Source of the DNA: Rhizobiales bacterium TNE-4
GTDB lineage: Bacteria > Pseudomonadota > Alphaproteobacteria > Rhizobiales > Beijerinckiaceae
Direction: 5' to 3'
DNA length: 64,000 nt
NCBI GenBank assembly: GCA_019083985.1
Contig: JAHRCV010000001.1
Coordinates: 1,426,001 to 1,490,000, forward strand
Below, piece by piece: positions 48,557 through 57,662 of this stretch (within the stretch, counting starts at the first letter, position 1; each line of letters opens with the position of its first letter). Position numbers and translations under genes: made by a program. The notes below the pieces were generated by a model that searched no databases, was not told where the DNA came from, and saw only the letters and a list, made by a program, of their open reading frames with translations.

Positions 48557-49726
48557 ATGAATCTTGGAAGATCTCGCAAAATTTATGCAGAAAACTCAAT
48601 TCGGGGTCTTTATATCGACGCTAGGGCAACCGGCAAAAGCTTCCGTTTTCGGTTCACTGATCCTTCGGGAAAGCCGCGTTCGATCACGCTCGGGCGCGAG
48701 CCTGCCATGACGCTCGAGGATGCCAAGCTCAAGGCGCTCGAATTATCTAAGCAATTGCTGCAGGGCGATGATGTCGTGGCCGAACGGCACCGCCGTGCGA
48801 ATATGCCCACGTTCCGGGATTACATCATCAACACTTACCTGCCCCATTCGCAGGCCACCAAACGGTCTTATGTCGATGAGCGGCAGCTGATCCAGAACCA
48901 CCTCATCCCCGCCTTTGGCGAACGGAAGCTTCATCAGGTGAAAAAGATTGAGCTCAAAGAGTTCGTCCAATTGAAGCTGCAGGAAGGTTACAACCCCAAC
49001 ACCGTCAACCGCATGATTGCGGCGATCAAGATGGTGTTCAACCGCGCCGAGGAATGGGACATTATCCAGACGCATGAAAATCCCGCCCGTGGCGTACGCG
49101 GCGTCAAGGCGCGCACCCGCGTCGACCGGTTTCTGACGCCTGTCGAAGCCCAGCGCCTGCAGAAAGAGGTTCAAGCCAGCGAGAGCCCCATGCTGCAATA
49201 TGTCATCGCTTTCCTGCTTCTGACCGGCGCAAGAAAGCGCGAAGCGCTCGACGCGCGGTGGAACGATATCGATTTTGACAAAAAGACGTGGACGATCCCC
49301 TTGTCGAAATCCGGCAAGCCCCGCTACATCCCCTTGTCACCCCCCGCCATCGATGTGCTGGAAAAGCTCAAGAGCCGATGCTTCCGGTCGATGGGCTATC
49401 GTTGGGATGAGTGCGATTGGATTTTCCCTAACCCGCGCACGCGCAAGCCCTTTATCAATATCTTCTTTGCATGGAACCGCGCACGCACACGCGCGGGCTT
49501 GCCCGATGTCCGCATTCACGATCTGCGGCACTCTTTCGCCTCGGCTCTCGTGAATGAAGGCATGACGCTTTACGATGTGAAAGAATTGTTGGGCCATGCG
49601 AATATGGCGACAACCACACGGTACGCGCATCTCAGCAACAAACGCTTGCACACGGTGGCTGCCGCCGCGGGACAGCATTTCGCGCTCGAAACCGATTTCT
49701 CCGCCACGCCACACGACAAACGATAG
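48557..49726 (+). CDS. Tyrosine recombinase/integrase
   Basis: 389-aa phage-type integrase. The N-terminal arm domain includes LYIDARATGKSFRFRFTDPS and a core-binding domain covers about residues 85-180. The catalytic set is present: Arg in LTGARKREALDARW, Lys in LSKSGKPRYIPL, the HxxR box in IHDLRHSFASAL, His in LGHANMATTTRY and the nucleophile Tyr at the end of that motif. Codon use looks like the host's, not recently foreign. It sits 254 bases from the broken end of the porin, and no phage or conjugation genes accompany it, so a local site-specific role is possible. Confidence 0.93.
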   Translation: MNLGRSRKIYAENSIRGLYIDARATGKSFRFRFTDPSGKPRSITLGREPAMTLEDAKLKALELSKQLLQGDDVVAERHRRANMPTFRDYIINTYLPHSQATKRSYVDERQLIQNHLIPAFGERKLHQVKKIELKEFVQLKLQEGYNPNTVNRMIAAIKMVFNRAEEWDIIQTHENPARGVRGVKARTRVDRFLTPVEAQRLQKEVQASESPMLQYVIAFLLLTGARKREALDARWNDIDFDKKTWTIPLSKSGKPRYIPLSPPAIDVLEKLKSRCFRSMGYRWDECDWIFPNPRTRKPFINIFFAWNRARTRAGLPDVRIHDLRHSFASALVNEGMTLYDVKELLGHANMATTTRYAHLSNKRLHTVAAAAGQHFALETDFSATPHDKR

Positions 49727-49941
49727 CGCAGCCCTCCTGACCGCTGCGTCGTTCGGCGCTCATAATAAAGGTTCACATGCAAACGCTGGCGTGACGGTGC
49801 ATAGGTGCCATTTCATTTCTGGCCCTCGAGAGCGCTTTACACCCGCCTGAAGCGGTGCTGATATATCATCCATCGCGACACGGCCTTCGGCCGGGCGTTG
49901 CATTTGGCCGCGCGGGGGCGCGGTTTGCGGGGGTGAGTGAC

Positions 49942-51180
49942 ATGAGCGGTTTTCTTTTCAAGAACTTCCAGATGCTCGAGCCGGGGATTGGCGAATTGCG
50001 CGGCGGGCATGAATTGCTCGTCGAAGGCGAAACGATCCGCGAAGTTTCCGACAAGCCGATCAAGAGCGCATCCGCCACCGTGATCGATTGCGGCGGCAAG
50101 ACCCTGATGCCAGGCCTCATCGACAGCCATGTCCATGTCTATCTCTCGGAAGTCTCGATCCGTAGTCTCGAAAACATGCCGCTGACGCTGATGACAGCGC
50201 GCGCGGTTGGCCTTCTGAGTGGCATGATCAATCGTGGCTTCACCACCGTGCGCGATACGGGCGGTGCGGATTGGGGCATCAAGGAAGCGATCGACAAGGG
50301 CAATATTGCCGGCCCGCGCCTGTTCATCGCCGGTCAGGCGATCGGGCCGACCGGTGGCCATTCCGATTCCCGCCGCCGCACCGATGTCGGTCTACGCTGC
50401 CATTGCTGCAATGGCATGAGCTTCACCATGTGCGTCGCGGATGGTGTGACGGAAGTCCGCCGCGCCGCGCGCGAGCAGATGCGCCAAGGGGCCGATCACA
50501 TCAAGATCATGATGTCGGGCGGTGTCGCCTCGCCTTACGATCCCTTGATGTCCCTGCAATTCTCGATGGACGAAGCGAAAGCCGCTGTCGAAGAGGCCGA
50601 AGCCTTTGGCCGTTACACCTGTGCGCACGCCTATTCGCCAGAAGCGATCACCCGTGCCGCCCATGCAGGCATCCGCACCGTCGAACATGGCAATCTGATC
50701 GATGAGCCGGCCGCCAAGCTCATGAAGGACAAGGGCATGTTCCTCGTCGCCAACCTCGTCGCCTATTACGCGATGAAGGAGCGCGCGTCCGAATATGGCA
50801 TGGATGCCGACATGCTGCAGAAGAACGACATGGTGATCGAAGGCGCCTTACGCTCGCTTGAAATCTGCAAGCGCGCTGGTGTGCCGGTGGCCTATGGCTC
50901 CGACCTCTTGGGTCAGTTGCAAGTCGACCAAAGCCGCGAATTCCTGCTGCGTGCGGAAGTCTTATCGCCGATCGAGATCATCCGTCAGGCCACGACGGTG
51001 GGTGCGCAAGTCGTCCAGATGGAAGGCAAGCTCGGCACCCTCGCCGCCGGCGCCTATGCCGACATCCTCGTGGTCAATGGCAATCCACTCAAGGATCTCG
51101 GCGTGTTGCAGAACCAGGGCCGCGACTTGCACGCCATCATGAAGAACGGCAAGTTCCACAAGCAGCAGCTCGCCGCCTAA
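49942..51180 (+). CDS. Metal-dependent amidohydrolase
   Basis: TIM-barrel hydrolase of the imidazolonepropionase/Xaa-Pro dipeptidase-like group. Metal ligands include HVHV in GLIDSHVHVYLSE, Lys in DHIKIMMSGG (probably carbamylated), His in YTCAHAYS and VEHGNLID, and Asp in VAYGSDLLG. No signal peptide, so cytoplasmic. I start at ATG 49942 (MSGFLFKNF); the longer frame adds a non-homologous segment. It lies just before a complete ABC importer, suggesting that it hydrolyses an imported N-acyl or dipeptide-like compound; this is inference. Confidence 0.87.
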   Translation: MSGFLFKNFQMLEPGIGELRGGHELLVEGETIREVSDKPIKSASATVIDCGGKTLMPGLIDSHVHVYLSEVSIRSLENMPLTLMTARAVGLLSGMINRGFTTVRDTGGADWGIKEAIDKGNIAGPRLFIAGQAIGPTGGHSDSRRRTDVGLRCHCCNGMSFTMCVADGVTEVRRAAREQMRQGADHIKIMMSGGVASPYDPLMSLQFSMDEAKAAVEEAEAFGRYTCAHAYSPEAITRAAHAGIRTVEHGNLIDEPAAKLMKDKGMFLVANLVAYYAMKERASEYGMDADMLQKNDMVIEGALRSLEICKRAGVPVAYGSDLLGQLQVDQSREFLLRAEVLSPIEIIRQATTVGAQVVQMEGKLGTLAAGAYADILVVNGNPLKDLGVLQNQGRDLHAIMKNGKFHKQQLAA

Positions 51181-51217
51181 GCGGGCTTAGCCGGAACTCG
51201 GACGGGAGTTGAAGGGC

Positions 51218-52033
51218 GTGACGCTGGATGAGCGATTTTGGGGGCGAGTGGCGCTGAAAAGCGTCGCGAGCCTCTCGCTCGGCTTCATCTTGCTGCCACT
51301 TGTCTTTGTCAGCTGGCTCGCCTTCTTCAAGCAGGAGATCCCGTCCTTCCCGCCGGAAGGCTATTCGCTGCAATGGTTCGAAGCCGTCACGCGGCAGAAA
51401 AACTTCGTCAACGGTTTCAAACTGTCGATCCAAGTCGGTGTGATGGCCACAGCCATCGGCCTCCTGCTGGGTGTGCCAGCTTCACTCGCTCTGGTGCGCT
51501 ATCAATTCCTCGCCAAAGGCGCTCTCAATACGCTCCTGCTCGCACCGCTCGTCGTGCCGGGCGTCGTGCTCGGCACATCGCTCTACGTGTTCCAGATTGA
51601 AACCGAGATTGCGACTGGCCTGCCCTTCCTCGGCTCCTTCTGGGGCTTGGTGGCGGGCCACACGCTTGTTGTCATTCCGTGGATCGTGCGTCTCGTTACC
51701 GCCAATCTCGAAGGCACGGACCGCACCATCGAGGAAGCTGCACAAAATCTTGGCGCCAATCCGTGGGTCACATTTTATCGCGTCACCCTGCCCGCCATTC
51801 GCCCAGGCATTGTCGCCGGCGCGCTGTTTGGTTTTGTGACCTCGTTCGGCAATCTCGAAATGTCGCTCTTTCTTGTCGGCCCCGGCCGCACGACCTTGCC
51901 GATTGCGATCCTGCAATATCTTGAATGGAAGATTGATCCCACCGTGGCTGCTGCATCCGTCATCCAAATCGTTCTGATCGGCGTCGCCATGTTGATCACC
52001 GATCGCTATGTCAAATTGAGCCGGGTGGTCTGA
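51218..52033 (+). CDS. ABC transporter permease, polyamine/opine-type
   Basis: Inner-membrane subunit with six membrane segments and the ATPase-contact loop EEAAQNLGANPWVTFYRVTL. LFGFVTSFGNLEMSLFLVGP is typical of PotC/PotI-like permeases. GTG 51218 has GGGAG at correct distance; a TTG at 51209 abuts that site and is unlikely. Its stop overlaps the ATPase start (TGATG). First of four genes of one importer. Confidence 0.85.
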   Translation: MTLDERFWGRVALKSVASLSLGFILLPLVFVSWLAFFKQEIPSFPPEGYSLQWFEAVTRQKNFVNGFKLSIQVGVMATAIGLLLGVPASLALVRYQFLAKGALNTLLLAPLVVPGVVLGTSLYVFQIETEIATGLPFLGSFWGLVAGHTLVVIPWIVRLVTANLEGTDRTIEEAAQNLGANPWVTFYRVTLPAIRPGIVAGALFGFVTSFGNLEMSLFLVGPGRTTLPIAILQYLEWKIDPTVAAASVIQIVLIGVAMLITDRYVKLSRVV

Positions 52034-53085
52034 TGGCACGTCTGCAAATCAACGGCCTCGTGAAGAAATATGGTGACGCCACCGTCGTGGATGGCGTCAA
52101 GCTCGATATTCCCGATGGTGAATTTCTCGTTCTGCTTGGCCCGTCTGGCTGCGGCAAAACGACAACTTTGCGCATGGTCGCCGGTTTCATCACGCCAACG
52201 GCAGGCACCATCCGCATTGGCGAACGCGATGTGACCAATCTGCCGCCGTGGAAACGCAATTGCGGTCTGGTCTTTCAGAATTATGCGCTCTTCCCGCATA
52301 TGACTGTCGCTGAGAATGTCGCGTTCGGCCTTGAAATGCGCAAGGTTGATCCGGCCACGCGCGCCAAGCGCGTTGATGAAGCCTTGCGCATGGTCCGCTT
52401 GGGCGGCTTTGGCGAACGCTATCCGCGCCAAATGTCGGGCGGCCAGCAGCAACGCGTCGCGCTTGCCCGCGCGCTCGCCATTCAACCCGACGTACTCCTG
52501 CTTGATGAGCCGCTCTCCAATCTCGATGCAAAATTGCGTCAGGAAGTGCGTGTTGAAATTCGTGAATTGCAGCGCGCACTCGGTCTCACCACCATCATGG
52601 TTACGCATGATCAAGAAGAAGCGCTGACCATGGCTGACCGCCTCGTGGTGATGAGTGAAGGCCATGTCCGCCAGATCGGCACCAAGCGCGAACTGTATGA
52701 TCACCCTGCCGATCCGTTCGTCGCAGGCTTCATCGGGCGTTCAAGTTTCATTGCGGGTCGCGTCACGGCGCGCGGCACATTCGTCACCGATAATGGTGTG
52801 ACCATTCAAATCGCTGAGCATTTTGCCGAAGGGCCAGCCTCCTTGGCACTCCGGCCCGAGCGTGTCGCGCTCGGCGACGCAGCGAAAGGCCTCGACAACA
52901 TCGTCGAGGGCAAAGTGGAATTCGTCTCCTATCTCGGAGCCGTGCTCGATATCCATGTCCGGATTGGTGACCATGATCGTGTGATCGTGTCGCGACCGAC
53001 CCATGGCGCGCCGGAACCGGTGGAAGGCGATGCAATGACGATCGGATGGGCCAAATCTGCCGGGCTCGTCTATTCGGGGACGTAA
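52033..53085 (+). CDS. ABC transporter ATP-binding protein
   Basis: ATPase of the polyamine/spermidine-type importer, 350 aa. Walker A GPSGCGKTT, signature MSGGQQQRVALARA, Walker B LLLLDEPLSNLDAK and switch His in VTHDQEEA; a TOBE domain at about residues 275-345. Overlaps the preceding permease by one base. The binding protein follows 28 bases downstream. Confidence 0.9.
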   Translation: MARLQINGLVKKYGDATVVDGVKLDIPDGEFLVLLGPSGCGKTTTLRMVAGFITPTAGTIRIGERDVTNLPPWKRNCGLVFQNYALFPHMTVAENVAFGLEMRKVDPATRAKRVDEALRMVRLGGFGERYPRQMSGGQQQRVALARALAIQPDVLLLDEPLSNLDAKLRQEVRVEIRELQRALGLTTIMVTHDQEEALTMADRLVVMSEGHVRQIGTKRELYDHPADPFVAGFIGRSSFIAGRVTARGTFVTDNGVTIQIAEHFAEGPASLALRPERVALGDAAKGLDNIVEGKVEFVSYLGAVLDIHVRIGDHDRVIVSRPTHGAPEPVEGDAMTIGWAKSAGLVYSGT

Positions 53086-53113
53086 CAGGCAGTCATAAGA
53101 TGGGGAATGAGAC

Positions 53114-54196
53114 ATGACGCGGGATAAAATAGCCAATCAACATATCGGAATGTCGCGCCGCGGATTTATGAAAGCGCTTGGCGCATCGGCATCGGCTGCC
53201 GCCATCGGCGTCAGCTTCTCTGGCGAAGCGTTCGCGCAGCAAGCCAAAGTCGTCATCGGCACCTGGGGTGGCGACTATGGCAAGCTTCTGACGAAGAATG
53301 TCGAAACGATTTTCCTGACACCGAAGGGCATCGAAGTGGTGCAGGATCAGGCGTCTGACGCGCCGCGTCGCGCCAAGATGGTGGCTGAAAAGCGCCTGCC
53401 GCGTGGCACGACCGACATTCAGGCGCTGTCGTCGGCAAACATTTACGAAATGCAGGAAGCCGGCGTTCTCGAACAGCTCGACTGGTCGAAGATTCCGAAT
53501 GCCAAGAATCTGATCCCGACGATGAAATATCCCTATGGCATCGGTCAGATCTATTCGGGCAAGGTCATTGTCTACAATCCGAAGATGATCACGCCTGCGC
53601 CGACCTCGTTCAAGGATGCGTTCGATCCGAAATGGGGCAACAAGATCGGCATCATCGACATTCAGTATATCTATGTCTTCGTTGCTGCTTCGCTGGCAGC
53701 AACCGGCGGCAAGAGCGGCATTGATATCGAAGGCGCCAAGAAAGTGCTGCTCGCGTGCAAGGCGGGCGGAGCACGCATCTATCCGACCAACGAAGCCTTC
53801 GCCCAGGCGCTCAAGACCGAGGAAATCGGTATGGGCATCATGTGGAAGGCACGCGCAGTGCAGTGGCAGAATGCCGGTATCCCGGTTGAATCCGCTGCGC
53901 CTTCAGAAGGTATCCCGCTCTATATTTCGGGCTTCGCCATTCCGAAGAACGCCCCCAACAAGGAAGGCGCTTACGCCTATATGAACGCCATGCTCGAAAA
54001 GCAGGCACAGGAAGCGTTTGCAGTCGACATGGGCTACAACCCCACCGTCACGAATGCCGTCGTTGCTGCCGATCTGCAGAAGCGCATCGGCTTCACGCTT
54101 GAAGAGCAGAAGCGTCTCATCGACCTCGACTATGCCTTCCTCGCCAAGAACGATGCGGCGATGAAGGAATGGTGGGACAAGGTCTTCAAAGCCTGA
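53114..54196 (+). CDS. ABC transporter substrate-binding protein, Tat-exported
   Basis: Periplasmic binding protein, 360 aa, of the polyamine/putrescine (PotD-like) class. The N-terminus has a twin-arginine signal, SRRGFMKALGAS, with cleavage near EAFAQQ; the mature part begins KVVIGTWGGDYGK. SGFAIPKNAPNKEGAYAYMN is a family pattern. Because of the folded export route, the protein may bind its ligand or cofactor before export, or belong to a family usually Tat-exported. Ligand is unknown; it may be the substrate of the nearby amidohydrolase. Confidence 0.86.
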   Translation: MTRDKIANQHIGMSRRGFMKALGASASAAAIGVSFSGEAFAQQAKVVIGTWGGDYGKLLTKNVETIFLTPKGIEVVQDQASDAPRRAKMVAEKRLPRGTTDIQALSSANIYEMQEAGVLEQLDWSKIPNAKNLIPTMKYPYGIGQIYSGKVIVYNPKMITPAPTSFKDAFDPKWGNKIGIIDIQYIYVFVAASLAATGGKSGIDIEGAKKVLLACKAGGARIYPTNEAFAQALKTEEIGMGIMWKARAVQWQNAGIPVESAAPSEGIPLYISGFAIPKNAPNKEGAYAYMNAMLEKQAQEAFAVDMGYNPTVTNAVVAADLQKRIGFTLEEQKRLIDLDYAFLAKNDAAMKEWWDKVFKA

Positions 54197-54209
54197 TCAC
54201 CAAGGCAGT

Positions 54210-55091
54210 ATGATGGCCAAAGCGGGCACTTACGATATCGAAAAGGGACGCGGCTCAACCGCCGCGTCTCTCTTATTGCCCGCGACGATCTTTGTCGCGA
54301 TCGGCCTTCTTGTGCCGATCGCGATCTTGTTCCGCTACTCGCTGAATGCGTTCGTGCCGGGCAAGTTCATGGTCGATGCCTTCACGATCGAGAATTACGT
54401 CAAATTTTTTACCGATCCATTTTATCTGTCCGTCTTGTGGCGCACGCTTCGCGTCGCCGTCTTCTGCACGGTCGCCTGTCTGATTTTAGGCTTCCCGCTG
54501 GCCTATGTGCTGGCGCGCACGCAAACGCGCTTCAAAAATTTGCTGATCATCGCTGTCGTGCTGCCGCTCTTTGTCGGCAATGCCGTCCGCGCCGCGGGCT
54601 GGATGACCGCCCTTGGCAATAAGGGCTTCTTCAATGCGATGCTGATGAAATTGGGCCTCATCGATCAGCCGCTCGAAATCATGTACACTGAAAACGCGGT
54701 GCTGATCGGCATTGTCGCCGTCAACCTGCCTTTTATGGTGCTGACATTGCAAAGCGTGATTGAAGGCATCTCGCGTTCGGTTGAGGAAGCTGCCTTCTCA
54801 CTGGGCGCGGGCCCCGCCACGATGACACGCCGCGTCTTGTTCCCACTCGCCATGCCGGGAATTTTAGCGGGCACCATCCTTACCTTCATTCTGGCGATGA
54901 ATGCGTATGCGACGCCCGTGCTGCTTGGCGGCCCGAAATTCCAGATGATGGGTCCGCTGGTCTATGGCCAATTCGCGCAGCAAAATAATTGGCCCTTTGG
55001 TGGCGCCATCTCCTTTATTTTGATGACGGCGACGATCCTGCTGACCATGACCGCGAACATTCTGGTGCAGCGCCGCTATCAAACGCGATGA
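54210..55091 (+). CDS. ABC transporter permease, polyamine/opine-type
   Basis: The second membrane subunit, 293 aa, PotB/PotH-like: a first segment with AIGLLVPIAILFRYSLNAF, then IIAVVLPLFVGNAVRAAGW and the ATPase loop EEAAFSLGAGPATMTRRVLF. Start could be ATG 54210 or 54213 (AAGG just upstream). The stop overlaps the next small gene by ATGA. With the three preceding genes it completes a full importer. Confidence 0.86.
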   Translation: MMAKAGTYDIEKGRGSTAASLLLPATIFVAIGLLVPIAILFRYSLNAFVPGKFMVDAFTIENYVKFFTDPFYLSVLWRTLRVAVFCTVACLILGFPLAYVLARTQTRFKNLLIIAVVLPLFVGNAVRAAGWMTALGNKGFFNAMLMKLGLIDQPLEIMYTENAVLIGIVAVNLPFMVLTLQSVIEGISRSVEEAAFSLGAGPATMTRRVLFPLAMPGILAGTILTFILAMNAYATPVLLGGPKFQMMGPLVYGQFAQQNNWPFGGAISFILMTATILLTMTANILVQRRYQTR

Positions 55092-55357
55092 TCCGCCATT
55101 CCGACATCGCCGATGCCGATCTGCACGCACAGCTGAAAAGCGGCACCCTCACCCTTGCCGGCCATCGCAGCGGCAAAATCTTCGGGCGGCTTGATTGCAC
55201 GTCGGGCAAGCGGATGAAACGCGAGGAGCGCGTCTTCTTTGCCGATGCAGCCGAGGCCATAGGGCTCGGATACCGCCCCTGCGGTCATTGTTTGAAGGAC
55301 GCCTACGCTCAATGGAAGCGCCCTGCCTCGCGCTGCTCACCCGCTGGCTGCACCTGA
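55088..55357 (+). CDS. Ada-type zinc-binding small protein
   Basis: 89-aa protein resembling only the N-terminal metal domain of the Ada DNA-repair regulator. Visible pattern: RSGKIFGRLDCTSGKRM, ERVFFADAAEAIGLGYRPCG, HCLKDAYAQWK; three cysteines of the typical four-cysteine site are clear (DCT, PCGHC). The DNA-binding and alkyltransferase parts are absent. ATG overlaps the permease stop (ATGA), yet no functional link with transport is obvious. Could sense methylation damage or just bind zinc. Confidence 0.75.
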   Translation: MIRHSDIADADLHAQLKSGTLTLAGHRSGKIFGRLDCTSGKRMKREERVFFADAAEAIGLGYRPCGHCLKDAYAQWKRPASRCSPAGCT

Positions 55358-55422
55358 AGCCGCCAGTCGCCACCTTGGCCGGGCTCTGATAAAAGGTCCG
55401 CCCGACCCTTGGAGGTCGACCC

Positions 55423-56208
55423 TTGGAGCCCGCCCCATTGCCGTCCCCCTTCACCATCGCCTTCGTCACCGCCGATACGGATGAGGCGCGCGCCGCCGCC
55501 GAAGCGCTGGGCCGGCTCTATGCCCATGTCGACCCCGACAAGGCCGATATCGTGGTGGCACTCGGTGGCGATGGCCTGATGTTGCAAACGCTGCATCGTT
55601 TCATGGGCACCGGCAAACCGATCTACGGCATGAACCGCGGTTCGGTCGGCTTTCTGATGAATGATTACAACATCGAGGGATTGGTTGATCGCTTGGCGGC
55701 GGCCGAGCGCAGCATCGTCCATCCGCTCTTGATGGAAGCGACAGACAGCGCCGGCACGCATCGCACGGCACGCGCGATCAACGAAGTGTCGCTGCTGCGC
55801 CAATCCTATCAAGCCGCAAAACTCTCGATCGCCGTCGATGGCAAGACGCGGCTCGGCGAATTGACGGCCGATGGCCTGCTTGTCGCGACGCCTGCAGGCT
55901 CGACTGCTTACAATCTTTCCGCCAACGGCCCGATCCTGCCGCTGAATGCGCCCCTGCTTGCTTTGACGCCAATTTCAGCGTTTCGCCCGCGGCGCTGGCG
56001 CGGCGCGCTATTGCCCGATCACGCATCGCTGAGCATTGAAGTTTTGGAAGGCGATAAACGCCCGGTGAGCGCGGTCGCAGACCATTTCGAAGTGCGCGAT
56101 GTCCGCCGCGTCGAAGTGCGGATGGATCGCGGCATTGATCTCGTGATGCTGCACGATCCCGGCCATTCGCTCGACGAACGCATTCTGCGCGAGCAATTCG
56201 GCTACTGA
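55423..56208 (+). CDS. nadK: NAD kinase
   Basis: Phosphorylates NAD to NADP. The motif GGDG is at residues 48-51 ([15 protein letters not shown]), the NE motif is INEVSLL, and [19 protein letters not shown] is the conserved substrate loop. TTG start is supported by GGAGG at 55411-55415, seven bases away; no ATG is near. 261 aa, as usual for alphaproteobacteria. Confidence 0.94.
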   Translation: MEPAPLPSPFTIAFVTADTDEARAAAEALGRLYAHVDPDKADIVVALGGDGLMLQTLHRFMGTGKPIYGMNRGSVGFLMNDYNIEGLVDRLAAAERSIVHPLLMEATDSAGTHRTARAINEVSLLRQSYQAAKLSIAVDGKTRLGELTADGLLVATPAGSTAYNLSANGPILPLNAPLLALTPISAFRPRRWRGALLPDHASLSIEVLEGDKRPVSAVADHFEVRDVRRVEVRMDRGIDLVMLHDPGHSLDERILREQFGY

Positions 56209-56217
56209 CCTGTCACC

Positions 56218-57081
56218 CTAACTTTTCCGATAGGCGCCGAGATTAAGCGGTTGTCCGGTGTCGGTTCGCGCTGGCGGGGTTGGCTTCGGACCAGCCACTT
56301 CGTTCGCGGCAGCCGGACGCGCCGGTTGTCCCGCGCTATCAAGCCCAGTGAAAGGCTGCGCGCCTTCGGTGCGGAACAGGCCATAAAGCGGCGCCCCACC
56401 CTGTTTATAAAGCGGCGGCGCTGAGGCCCCCGTCATCTCCTGCGCCAGCACGGTTTTCGGCAAAGCGATGTCGCGGCTCAAGCGTCGATAAAGCGCGTCC
56501 ACGCTCAACGGCCTGCCGCTTCTGTCGCTGAAGAGGGCCGGATTGGCTTTCGCAGCCTGCGGAAAAAGCGCCGCTGCACTTTGGTGGGGCTGAGCCTGCA
56601 CAGCGCGTAAAAGCTCCGCCGCCCCTTTGGCCCCCAGCACATGAGCGGCGTAGAGATCACCCGAGCCCGGTTGTACGCCCCCGGCCGCCAAATGTGCCGC
56701 GTTCTGCCGCGTCAAATGTCCCGCCATGATGGACGAGAACGCGGGATCTTCCCGGAGAGCGAGAATGGCCTCCCGCGCCGCCGGGTCACGCACCAGATGG
56801 ATGCCGTTTCGCGTCTCGATGGCAGAAGCAAGCCGCCCTTGCCCTTCCGCCGCGCCATGCTCTTTCACAAGCCCGAGCCATGTCTGCTCGATGAATTGGA
56901 ACGCACCGCGCGCTGACGATGTCTTGGCGGCGGCCTGCGGGTCGAGCCCGCTTTCCTTCACCGCTGTGCCGAGCAGATAGGAGAAATCAACACCGGTGCG
57001 GGCAGACGCGGTCTTGATGGCGGGGACAAGCCCGTTCGTGGCGGGACGGGCCGCCTCGGCGGGAGTGGTGAAAAGGAACAT
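56218..57081 (-). CDS. Lytic transglycosylase-like protein (SLT domain) with proline-rich C-terminus
   Basis: SLT domain: LLGTAVKESGLDPQAAAKTS with the catalytic Glu, then SSARGAFQFIEQTWLGLVKE. Unlike true periplasmic enzymes it has no evident signal peptide (MFLFTTPAEAARPATNG). The C-terminal 60 residues are rich in Pro, Ala and Gly. ATG 57081 is preferred; an earlier start has no ribosome site. Such proteins are widespread in Hyphomicrobiales but I do not know a proven role; export by another route or a cytoplasmic role are possible. Confidence 0.78.
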   Translation of the reverse strand: MFLFTTPAEAARPATNGLVPAIKTASARTGVDFSYLLGTAVKESGLDPQAAAKTSSARGAFQFIEQTWLGLVKEHGAAEGQGRLASAIETRNGIHLVRDPAAREAILALREDPAFSSIMAGHLTRQNAAHLAAGGVQPGSGDLYAAHVLGAKGAAELLRAVQAQPHQSAAALFPQAAKANPALFSDRSGRPLSVDALYRRLSRDIALPKTVLAQEMTGASAPPLYKQGGAPLYGLFRTEGAQPFTGLDSAGQPARPAAANEVAGPKPTPPARTDTGQPLNLGAYRKS

Positions 57082-57181
57082 CGTGCAATCCGGCGTTGAG
57101 AAACGCGGCCATCCTGCCAAACTCATGGTAAAGGGACCATGAAGGGCGCAGCGCGCCTGTCACAATCGGGGGATATCGGGA

Positions 57182-57661
57182 ATGAGCATGGGAACGCCTT
57201 CGCCGCGTGGTGGCTATTACTTCGAGGATTTCGTGGTCGGCCATGTGTTCACCCACCGGCTGACGCGCACCGTCACGCAGATGGACAATATGCTCTTCTC
57301 GAACATGACGCTGAACCCACAGCCGCTCCATATCGATGCGCATTTCTGCGCCACGGAAACTGAATGGGGCAAGCCGCTCGTCAATTCGATCTTCACACTC
57401 GGCCTGATGATCGGCATCTCGGTGAATGACACGACGAATGGCACCACCATCGGCAATCTCGGCATGACCGATGTGCGCTTCCCAGCCCCTGTCTTCGAAG
57501 GCGATAGCATTCACTGCACCACCGAAGTGGTGAACAAGCGTGAATCGAAATCGCGCCCCGATGCTGGCATCGTCGAATTCAAGCACCGCGCCTATAATCA
57601 GAATGACGTGTTGGTCGGTGAATGCACGCGTCAAGCCTTCATGAAAAAGCGGAACGGCTAA
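57182..57661 (+). CDS. MaoC-like dehydratase
   Basis: Hot-dog fold hydratase of the MaoC group, 159 aa. GGYYFEDFVVGHVFTHRLTR at the start and LNPQPLHIDAHFCATE (catalytic Asp/His) match the family; VRFPAPVFEGDSIHCTTEVV follows. It stops one base before the CitE-like gene, and the two occur together in pathways with malyl-CoA-type intermediates (such as the ethylmalonyl-CoA or methylaspartate route). Substrate not certain. Confidence 0.85.
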   Translation: MSMGTPSPRGGYYFEDFVVGHVFTHRLTRTVTQMDNMLFSNMTLNPQPLHIDAHFCATETEWGKPLVNSIFTLGLMIGISVNDTTNGTTIGNLGMTDVRFPAPVFEGDSIHCTTEVVNKRESKSRPDAGIVEFKHRAYNQNDVLVGECTRQAFMKKRNG

Positions 57662-57662
57662 G

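Noticed and set aside
48557-49726. Prophage or integrative element around the recombinase
   Set aside because: No phage structural, excision, conjugation or cargo genes lie nearby; the following genes are an ordinary amidohydrolase and ABC importer.
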